Source of the DNA: Diphasiastrum complanatum | Lineage: Eukaryota; Streptophyta; Lycopodiopsida; Lycopodiales; Lycopodiaceae | DNA length: 64,000 nucleotides | Reading direction: 5' to 3' | Assembly: GCA_029204225.1 (NCBI GenBank) | Contig: MU832631.1 | Location: 1-64,000 of the forward strand | Part shown: positions 55,700 to 64,000 of the stretch, piece by piece | Position numbering within the stretch: position 1 is the stretch's first letter | How the letters are laid out: each line of letters begins with the position of its first letter | The notes under the pieces: model-generated | The model's input: the letters and a program-made list of their open reading frames with translations, nothing else | What the model was told of the DNA's origin: nothing | Database searches by the model: none | Position numbers and translations under genes: made by a program

Positions 55700-56068
55700 T
55701 CTTTGTTTCAATGTGTATCTTAAATCTCATTTAGGGTTGCCCTACGCTTTGCCAGAGTCATTTCCTTATCATTTGAGGCTCTTCTAAAAAAACAAAAAAT
55801 GAGACACTGTGATTTTACACGAAATTTTTGTTAGGCGAAAAATGCGAAAAAAGAGACACTGCATTTTTCAATGGGATTCCTGACAGGTGAAAAAGGAGAC
55901 ACTGTTTAAACTCCGTGCAATTCTACAGACTGTGTAAAAACACTTGTAATTCTGCAGACTATGAAAAACACGAAAAAAATCCGCAGAACTGGATAAACAA
56001 TGGATGAAGATTAAAACTGATTAGTCGATTGGTAATAAGTAAAATAATCCAATACTCCCCCTTAATCT
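55700..56068 (-). mobile_element. Polypurine tract and 3' LTR of a minus-strand copia element
   Basis: On the minus strand TTAAGGGGGAGTATTGG (56050-56065) is a polypurine tract followed by an LTR whose expected TG has become TA. The LTR extends to lower coordinates at least to about 55700, ending undefined. The coding part is at 56182-57730. Confidence 0.6.
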
Positions 56069-56181
56069 AAATCCTTGAATGCCTTGACCTTGAAACTTAG
56101 TTCTACACAGAATCTTTTGTGTGACTCCAAACTTAATGCTTTAGTAAAAATATATGATGTCATATCTTGCGTTCTACAGTA

Positions 56182-57730
56182 CTACAATCTGACCTCTTCG
56201 TTGAGAACTTTGCTTCTGACGAAATGATACTTCAGTTCAATGTACTTACTCTTGGAATGAAATCTAGAGTTGGCTGATAAAGCGATGGCACTTTTATTAT
56301 CACAAAATAATATCGTTGGGGCATATTGATTCGGACCGATATCTGAGAGTAAGTTCCTCAACCAAATTGCTTCCTTTGTAGCTTGAGAGGCTGCGATATA
56401 CTTTGATTCAGTGAAAGATAGAGCTATCAAGGATTGCTTGTGACTGTTCTAGGAAACTGGACCATTGTTGAGGAAGAATGTAAATCCGGAAGTAGATTTA
56501 CGAGTGTCTACATCTCCTGCCCAACTTGTATTTGTGTAACCACTGAGTAAATTGAGTTTGTCATTGCCGACTGCTCCATAACAAATGCAAAAGCCCATAG
56601 TAGCTCAAAGATATCTCATGACTCTAATAAAAGCCTTCCAATGTGTTATACCAAGATTAGTCATATACTGACCGAGAGAGCTGACTGCAAAAGCTATGTA
56701 TGGCCTGGTACAGATCATGGCATACATAAGAGATCCTATAATAGAATGGTTTTGAAACCATGTTCGAGCAGATTGCTTCAAGCCATAAAGTGCCTTATGG
56801 AGTTTACACATGTGATTGTGCTTGCCCTTGATAATATAGCACCATGTAAATGTCTTCTCCGATAACTCCATTGAGATATGTTGTCTGTACATCCATTTGA
56901 TGTATTTCCAAATCTACTGCAATGACAAATGATAGCAAAAGTCGAATAGAACAATGCATGACTATTGGACTCAAGGTCTCAGTGTAATCGACGTTGTATA
57001 TCTGAGAAAATCCTATGGCTACAATTCGTGCCTTTTTTCTGTTGATGCTTTCATCTGCGTTGTACTTGACTTTGAAAATCCATTTGCAATCAACTACATT
57101 TCTGCTGGCAGGTAATTTGACAACTGTCCACGTCTGGTTCTTGATAAGAGATGAATACTCTTTATCCATAGCTTCTCTCCAGAGATCTAAATCAGGCTGA
57201 CTAAGTGCCTCTTGGACAGACGTCGGTTCCTGAACAAGATAAGTTGCAAACTCGTCGATATACCAGTTAGGTGGCCTGCTAGTCCTTGAAGATCTTCTGG
57301 GTAATACAAGAGTTGATTATTTTCATCATACTGTAGTTGCTGATCTGCAACATCAACATTTTTAGATCTACCGTTTATTTGTTGTTCGTCAAGAGTAGAG
57401 AAGCTTGGACCTTCAATAGGAATAGTCGACTGAGGAACTGAAAGTTCAAAGCGTCAGGAGAATTTGATAGGTCGGCTATATGGGAACTGACCTTTCCTTT
57501 GAGGTCTTGAACATGATCTTTGATGAAGATGACATCCCGGCTAGTGAATATCTTCGAATCGATGGGATCAAACAACTTGTAGGCTTGATCTGAAGTAGTG
57601 TTGCTGATGAAAACACACTTGATACTCTAGAAATTGAGCTTCTTTCTGAGATCACGAGGAATCTACGTGAAAGCAATACATCCAAAAACTTCTAAGTTTG
57701 ATAAAGAAGGTTTGTGCATGTGCCTCTAGA
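56182..57730 (-). pseudogene. Copia integrase C-terminus, RT and RNase H with the YVDD region deleted
   Basis: Minus strand: KPSLSNLEVFGCIAFT, CVFISNTTSDQAYKLFDPID and FTSRDVIFIKD (integrase C-terminus). RT follows with NVVDCKWIFKVKYNADESIN, GFSQIYNVDYTETLSPIVMH, LEIHQMDVQTTYLNGVIGED and MCKLHKALYGLKQSARTWFQ. This joins directly to NHSIIGSLMYAMICTRPYIA, so the stretch carrying YVDD and the LGL motif is missing. RNase H follows (MIALSFTESKYIAASQATKE, AIWLRNLLSDIG, LKYHFVRSKVLNEE). The deletion is near 56757. The Glu of FTESKY is kept. Confidence 0.9.
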
Positions 57731-58106
57731 AACTAGGAAGAAGGCTCACCAGAATTTTGAGTTAGCCCAAAGATTACATGCAGAATTGAATCCATCATCA
57801 TTCTTGTCTATGTAATGATGATGTTTCTATGTGATGCTGAATTCTGATCTTTGAAGTTTTGAAGACGTTTTGGGAGTTCAATTTCTGTTCTAATAAATAT
57901 TTCAAAGATCAACTCAAATCAACCTACTCACTTCAAGACTCATCAAGTCATATATTCAAAGCAAAAGAAATATCTCAAATGAAATATCTAAAGGAAGGAA
58001 CATATGAAGAAATATCTTTTGACCTTAACGAATATATGACAACTCGAATGAATTGTGAATGATCCTCAAAATGAAGATTATATGTTCACAAGGATGTTTC
58101 ACATTT
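57731..58106. other. Upstream flank of a plus-strand LTR
   Basis: A 67-codon plus-strand frame (57859-58062) ends shortly before a polypurine tract and could be the C-terminus of an element ORF. No family recognised. Confidence 0.3.
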
Positions 58107-59200
58107 GAGGAAGGGGATATGTGATGCCACAAATTTGCTAACTAACGAATATCAATCTAAATATGGCATGATATTCGAATATGAAGATATGAGCTAGATA
58201 AATATAAATCATGAAGAGGCCTATATCATTTTTCGAGGATATAACTCCTAAAGACTTGCCTTGTATTTAAGGACAAGACCTCTAGAAGTGAAACGCTGCC
58301 TTGGATAGCCTTTACTAGGTCATTGACGCGAAACGACTAAATATGAATTGACATATTAAACTAGAGTAGTTTAAACTCTTAATTAGATATACCTCTCACA
58401 ATAAAACTGAACATACATTCAACCTAATTATTAACTAGACCTTTTCATGGGAGCGATGCACCTAGAGGTGTGTTTGTTCACTTTGTAGAACATATATTGA
58501 CTACATGCTTCAGTCTCAATCATCGAGAGAGAAAGAGTTTATGTACTTGTGAGAGATTGAAGAGGTGACTAGAGTGTTGAGGATTATTCTCTCTTACCTC
58601 TATTCTCCTCATTATTAAGTGTGAGTGATCTTGAGTCTACTAGCAATCTCTACTACATTTCATAAATTACTCTCTGGTCAGCAGACCGTTGCTTTAGCGC
58701 ATTACAGTCATTTGTTGTATGTCCGTAAATATGTTCTAAAGAACTATCTTAAAACTATCTTATTCGTCTGTCTCGAACACTTTATATTCAGCACTTGAAT
58801 AACATCTACATTTGGTACAGTCTTTCACGATCATTGATAGAACTGTATGTATACATCTAAGATGATAGCCCCTGTTTGAGGAATTGAGTCATTGATCTGT
58901 GATCCTGTTTGTAACAGACATAAGTTTCTAACATACTCTGAAACTATTCATGTTCTTTAACCATAATTTGGACTTAAGTTGTTGAGGACTTCTGTCTAGA
59001 ACCAAACAGTTTGCGAATACGATTAACTAATTGTCTGTTCGAACTCGAATACATCGAACATCTCTCAAATCTCTGCCGACAACTTAATTAGCCGGAGTGT
59101 AGTACTTCTGTACTACTCTGATAACATCTCACCTGTAGAATGCTTTTCATTCGATTCGATAGAGGCAAGACTGTTGTTATGGAATTATTAACACTATACA
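58107..59200 (+). mobile_element. Polypurine tract and LTR of an unclassified element
   Basis: GAGGAAGGGGA (58107-58117) is followed by TGTGATGCCACAAATTTGC at 58120, a typical PPT and LTR start. A TATA-like TTGTATTTAAGGACAAG lies near 58261. No ORFs. The right boundary is estimated. Confidence 0.5.
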
Positions 59201-60105
59201 CCCCTAACACAAGTAATATTGGTTACTTTCTAATGGTTGTTGACAACTAGAATAAGTCTCAAATCCACTTCATTTGAAATAAGTCATAGTTGTACCAAAT
59301 ATTTAACTTTCAAGCGTTATCCTCATGGGGTTCGACATTATTTACTACAAAGTCTATATTATCTTTGTTGGTATAGTATGACACATTACCTCGCCCTCTT
59401 GAATGCTAAAAACAAGCACGAAGAATGCTAAAAGCAAGTAGCAAGCAAAAAAAATAGCAAGCAAGAAATAGCTTGAAAAACAAAGGAAGAGTAGCTAGAA
59501 AAGGAGAGAAAGCGAGAAAAAGAGCGACAATGGTGCCAATGTTATACGTTTCGCATCCTCCATTGGGTATGGCTTCTCCAACTAGCTTAAGAAAAGGGAA
59601 AAGCACAATGAGCATAGGGTGAGTATTAGGTAAGATCCACTCCTCTCTCTTAAGCTCTCTTCTTGCAACTAACAAATGACGGCTTAACCTAAAATCCAAC
59701 TTCACAAAGGCTTAACCTACTTGTGAAAGGCCCAACAAGAAAATAAAACTAATTAACTTGGTCCATGAGAAACATATACTACAACGCAAGTACTCACAAG
59801 GAGACATTCACAAGGGAAGATCCATTTCAGAGATTAGACTTTTATTGCAAATGGATTCTTAGCAAAATGAACTAGCCTCACTTATATCTATACCAAACTA
59901 GGTGGTCTCTTCTACAAAGATGGCCCCATGGGACAAACCCCCATGGGCCTTAGTCTATTTTCCATTGAGCTCCATGGGACCCTAACTTATCTTTTAAACT
60001 CTAAGCTGATAACTTAAAAATACTTGACTTGAACTTATTACAATATCAACTGACTGGGGGCTAGAAATTTGATTACATTAAACAATTACAACAATGGCCT
60101 AAGGT
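59201..60105. other. Spacer, nothing recognised
   Basis: No supported ORF. Contains local repeats such as AAGCAAG. Ends where truncated copia-2 gag begins. Confidence 0.35.
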
Positions 60106-60465
60106 CTGGACATCCAGTTCTATGCTCCAATCTTATTTCGAGTGCAGATTTAATATTCTCAAGGGAATATCAGGATACATCATTAAGGATGTGGAGCTTG
60201 GTCAAGTTGTTCTTAATGGCTTATTGGATGATCATGCTAACTTGGTGCAAAGTTTTGCTATTAAAAAAAGATTGCCAAATATGAAGGACTTGCAAGAGGT
60301 CTTGGTGGCTAAAGAGTTTAGACTACAAGCAAGAGAAGGACCATCTCCTACATCTCAAGTTGGAGAGGAGGAAGCTATGTTCTCAAGGGGAAAGTTCAAG
60401 TTCAAGGACAAGGAAAAAGGAAAGTGTTCTAAAGGACAAGTCAAAGTTGAAATGTTTTTATTCTA
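60106..60465 (+). pseudogene. Copia-2 gag C-terminal half
   Basis: Begins abruptly with YFECRFNILKGISGYIIKDV, then VVLNGLLDDHANLVQSFAIK and DLQEVLVAKEFRLQAREG, ending in a lysine-rich tail (SRGKFKFKDKEKGKCSKG). The N-terminal half is missing. The zinc knuckle follows in a shifted frame (YSRVKGHFASD; the first Cys pair is degraded). Confidence 0.8.
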
Positions 60466-60480
60466 GAGTCAAAGGACATT

Positions 60481-61941
60481 TTGCTAGTGATTGATTCAAA
60501 AAGAAAAGAGATCAAGGTGAGACGCAAGGCAATTTTACTTTTGATGAGAATGGTGTTGATGAGCAAAATGCAAGTGATTTTTTTTTTTATGTCTTCTTGT
60601 TTGCTAGTCAATGATGGAGATATTCATCCATGGTGGATTGATAGTGGATCAAGCCTTCATATGACATTTCACAAAGAGTATTTCACTTCTTTGGTGTCTT
60701 ATGAAGGAGAGAAGAATGTCATCAACATGGCCAATGATGGTAAAGTTGTTGTCAAGGGCATTGGTACTATTCCTATTTTTCTCTCATCTACAAATAGGAA
60801 TGTAAGATTGAAGAATGTTCATACCTTCCATTGCTAAAAATGTGCTTAGTGTGTGTCAAATGGGCTTAAAGTGGAATTTGTTGGTGATTTTTGCTTGATT
60901 AAAAGGAATGAAGTCATGATTGCCCAAGGCAAGAGACAAGGTGAGCTCTACAAACTTGATGGATATGTTGTTTCTAATCATGGTGGTTTGAAGGCAAAGA
61001 AGCAAGTTGGTGAGCTTTGTTCAATGTCAAAGTCACAAGGGTTGTCTTATTCTAGATCTAGCTCAAGATCTAAGATGCCTTTTTATTTAGTACATTTGGA
61101 TTTGCATTGTACAAGTGCTTTGAGTAATGGAGGAGCAAAGATGCTTGTGACTTACATTGATGACTTTAGTAGTGTTGGATGTATCTTCTAAAGAGTAAGA
61201 AAGAAGTCCTTGATGTTTTTCTCAAGTTCAAGAATGTTGTGGAGAGTCAATTCAACATGAAGATCATGTGCTTAAAGTTGGCAAATGAACACCTATCAAC
61301 AAAGTTTAAAGAGCTTTGTGTGCACATGGGGTCAAGAGGAAGCTTTCAAACTCAAAGTTTCTACATGGAGTGGAAGAGAGGAAGAGAACTCTCTTAAAAG
61401 AGCTAAATCCATGAGGGTGAATGCAAATATTTCTAAATAAGTTTGGGGTGAAGCTTTGATGTGTGCTAACTTTGTTTGCAATAGGTACTCGAATGAAGAC
61501 TTGGATGGTAAGAGTTTATTTGAGGTTCTTTTTGGTAAGAAGCCAAGCTTGGAGCATTTGAAGATCTATGGTAGTACTTGCTATTTCAACTCATCTTTTG
61601 GATTCTTGAAGGGAATCTTTGTTGGATATAGTGAAGTAAGGAAAGCTTATAGGGTTTACATTCCTAATTCAAAAAAAGTATACATTTCTAAGGATGTTGT
61701 CTTTGAAGAGGAGAATGTGGATAAGCTTGATGTTGTTGATGTTGATCAATCTAACATTCTTGATGGTGATGAAGATGGATCTTTGAATGAAGATGGTGGA
61801 GATGTCTCTCGAAGTCAAGTTTTAAGAAGATCTCAAGGCAAAGGCAAAAGCCATCTAGGTCTACATATGATGAGAAGGGTAAGCAAGTGGAAGTTACTCA
61901 TTTTGCATTTCTCACATATTTTGGTTCATTTTCTTGTGTAG
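60481..61941 (+). pseudogene. Copia-2 protease and integrase, no RT
   Basis: Protease: WWIDSGSSLHMTFHKEYF. Then NRNVRLKNV and LKVEFVGDFCLIKRNE. The integrase zinc-finger region is degraded, followed by the core (LVHLDLHCTS, TYIDDFSSVGCIF, LKLANEHLS) and the C-terminal domain (MCANFVCNRYSNEDLDGKSL, GKKPSLEHLKIYGSTCYFNS, GIFVGYSEVRKAYRVYIPNS). It ends with an acidic linker and LVHFLV at 61941. The core Asp of the second motif (TDxxxE) reads ANEH. Stops at 60835, 61190 and 61395. RT never starts; the 3' non-coding region follows. Confidence 0.88.
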
Positions 61942-62352
61942 ATGATGCTATCTATGCAAGTGGATGGTGGTTTTCATGGAATGGAAGCAACTAATGGATC
62001 TGGAAAAAAAAGTTGTGTTCAATGACTTTGAGACATATCAAGGAAGGACAAAGATGGAGGAAACATGCAAGCAAATGGTTATCACTCACATCTATTTACT
62101 GGTTGTTGTTATTTTCCAGAAATATCAAAGGTGTAAGCATGGAGGAATTCATTCGTTGTGATTCTATGTTACATTCTATGTTGGTTTTTCATCTTAATAT
62201 GTAAAATTGATGTAAGAAATAGTGAAGCATCCAATATGGATACTATTATCTATATCAGTTATGAAATCTATTATAAAACCATAGAAAGAAGGTCTATTCT
62301 TAGGATGGAGATCATTCTTGAGATGAATCAAAGTTGTGTGGTAAAAGTACTT
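61942..62352 (+). other. 3' non-coding region of the copia-2 element
   Basis: Begins with a remnant shared with the minus-strand copy (GTGTAGATGATG, TCATGGAATGGA, ATGGATCTGGAAAAA), then ATATCAAAGGTGTAAGCATG and GTAAAATTGATGTAAGAAAT (also at 13085-13190 inverted). No RT or RNase H in either copy. Confidence 0.7.
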
Positions 62353-62887
62353 GAAGAGGGAGTGTAAAAAATGTCAACTAGTTTAGTTGGACTAATTTGG
62401 CAATTTGGAAGCCAAAGTGAAATTTCAATTTAGAGATACATTTTTTAATGTCAGTAAGGCCTAAAAATAGTATCGTTACTATTTCTAACAAGTATATAAG
62501 TGGATAAGGTTGGATCTAGACTACTTCTATTGGCTAGTTGATGTACATTGCATCTAGTCAAGTTAAACTAGGTTTTTGGTGAAGTACCTAGAGGGCAAGT
62601 GGCCAAGTGACAGTATGGCTGCTATAAATAGTTGTACCAACGTGGAGAAACTATCTTCATGTTCTCATTTTGGATGGAGAACTTTTCTCTTTTGATTTTA
62701 TGTCCATCTCTTTCATATTTCTCATGATATCTTGAGTTCTAATGTGTAGAATGCTAATTTTCTTGTTGTACACATGTGTGAAGGACAATGTACTGATATT
62801 GCTTTTGTACAGACATGGACAGTACTATATCATATCTTACTGATTTTGATTAGACATTCATGCATTTCCAAGTTCTAATATGGTAGA
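62353..62887 (+). mobile_element. Polypurine tract and 3' LTR of the copia-2 element
   Basis: GAAGAGGGAG (62353-62362) precedes the LTR start TGTAAAAAATGTCAACTAG at 62363. TATA box GCTATAAATAG near 62620. The variant palindrome TACACATGTGTGAA lies at 62769. The LTR is cut by the next LTR at 62888, so its end is missing. Confidence 0.8.
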
Positions 62888-63519
62888 TGTTGGAGACGGT
62901 GAACTCATACAACTGTTCACTAGCATTCCCCAAAGGGGCCGACAAATCGGCAATCATCGACACCGAATTGTCAGACCCCCAACAAGTGATGAGGATAGAC
63001 ATCAGGCACAACGAACCATCGGACAAACTAAACTATCGGCCTCCAGCCCATTAGAGATGAAGCTTCCAAGCTATCATGATCAGTCGTTATAGTAACGTTA
63101 CCAAAGAGTTGGTTAACCAAAGATTTAGTGTAGTCCTCTCTTGTAATGATTAGTATCTATCTTGTAATCCCACCTGGTGGGACATAAGTCTAGATTAGAA
63201 ACTAAAAAAAACAATTTAAAAAAGAAGCAGTGTATCTGCAAGAAGCAGTATACACAAATGTAAGAGGAGTGTCAGGCCGCCAACGAACGAGACACTGCCG
63301 ACTCACTTTGAAACAAAAAAAAAAATTCAAATATGTTCTGTTCTTCCAATTGTGATCTTTGTATTACATCTGATATTATCTAAATGATTGTAGCATTGTT
63401 TGTGATTAGTAGCAACGTCTCCAAGTCCTGTAATGTAATGTGTAGTGCAGTGTAGCGCACTTCCGCACACAATAGGCACACACCGCAGCTAAACATGATA
63501 AACATGCCAAATCACAGCA
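62888..63519 (+). mobile_element. 5' LTR of a copia-3 element (632 bp, TG...CA)
   Basis: Starts TGTTGGAGACGG and ends AAATCACAGCA directly before the PBS. Shares GGCCGACAAATCGG, CATCGACACCGA-like and AGCTATCATGATC blocks with 7480-7600. It inserted into the copia-2 LTR. Confidence 0.8.
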
Positions 63520-63530
63520 TGGTATCAGAG
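63520..63530 (+). other. Primer-binding site (initiator tRNA-Met)
   Basis: TGGTATCAGAG directly after the LTR end; 19 bp before the gag ATG. Confidence 0.88.
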
Positions 63531-63549
63531 TAGATTCATTAGATATAAT

Positions 63550-63995
63550 ATGACTATAATTCAACCTAGGATTGCAATCAATCTTGATGGCACAAATTAC
63601 CGCGTATGGAAGTTCAAGATCAAAACAATCTTAAAGGGTGAAGGGATATGGTCAGTGACTGATCTCACAGAACAAAAGCCTCCAGAGGAAGATCTAAGGA
63701 GAGCATAGAAGAAATACAAAAACAAGCCCAAGGTCAATGAGACTCAAACGAAGTCTTCAACAAGAGGCAACTACAACAAAGAAACTTCTACCTACGATCA
63801 CTGTCACAAATCGGGACACACAACATATAGATGCTGGTTCAATCCGAAATACCTTGCACACACTACAAGAAGAAAGGACATTCAGCATATGAATGTTGGC
63901 ATAACCCAAAAGGAAGGCACAAAGGAGAGAAAGCCAATGTTGTAGAACCATTGAAGGATGCTGAGAAGAACAACAATGCCTTCACAGCTGTCAAT
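63550..63995 (+). pseudogene. Copia-3 gag, internally deleted, two zinc knuckles
   Basis: The ATG at 63550 starts MTIIQPRIAINLDGTNYRVW and KFKIKTILKGEGIWSVTD. After 52 codons a TAG (63706) occurs, and in the same frame a Lys/Thr-rich stretch follows directly, so about 150 residues of the capsid are missing compared with usual copia gag. Knuckle 1 reads YDHCHKSGHTTYRCW (first Cys lost). After a frameshift near 63855, knuckle 2 reads CTHYKKKGHSAYECWHNPKG with Tyr at the second Cys. The element continues past the window end. Confidence 0.82.
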
Positions 63996-64000
63996 GAAGA

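Overview
This is nuclear DNA from a vascular plant, about 64 kb, AT-rich and dominated by decayed transposable elements. The evidence is plant-type Ty1/copia retrotransposons whose primer-binding sites match initiator tRNA-Met, hAT transposase fragments, long GA/CT, GT and AT microsatellites, GT-AG introns, and very few host exons. A host intron of about 15 kb (inferred) packed with elements would suit a large-genome lineage such as a gymnosperm, but the species cannot be fixed from this window.

Host genes are few. Positions 1-769 hold the last two exons of an unidentified gene. A GC-rich exon at 26689-26814, just after a GA repeat, encodes what looks like a mitochondrial targeting peptide. 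Two exons at 42287-42389 and 42881-42966 encode a small conserved-looking protein with one membrane segment. The phases of these three exons fit together exactly into a 104-residue protein split by an intron of about 15.5 kb. A local alternative first exon at 41827-41914 also fits.

Layout of the rest. 1.3-3.5 kb: microsatellites, a 58-bp minisatellite and a roughly 365-bp tandem repeat. 3.6-6.5 kb: a gypsy-type gag-only element with its 3' LTR. 6.5-14.3 kb: nested copia elements of three families. 15.1-17.6 kb: a convergent pair of decayed unidentified genes, possibly one DNA transposon. 17.6-19.5 kb: a 79-bp tandem array and a 149-bp TC tract. 20-26 kb: copia RT and RNase H remnants and LTR pieces. 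27.7-35 kb: hAT and copia remnants. 36.9-38.2 kb: a copia gag cut off at a repeat complex. 38.2-41 kb: a 112-bp tandem array beside a giant inverted repeat with arms of about 700 bp. 44.9-49.2 kb: nested minus-strand copia elements, including a second copy of the family at 9.3-12.1 kb. 49.8-52.9 kb: a probable non-coding LTR derivative. 52.9-59 kb: a DUF4283-like ORF, another copia pol and another LTR. 60.1-64 kb: an RT-less copia element followed by a further copia element that runs off the end.

The most notable points are the giant hairpin at 39145-40580, an RT-less copia family present in two full-context copies with the same missing segment, the gag-only element at 3.6-6.5 kb, and the inferred long-intron gene. 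No bacterial-type system or CRISPR is present. Nearly all retroelement ORFs carry stops or frameshifts and look inactive.
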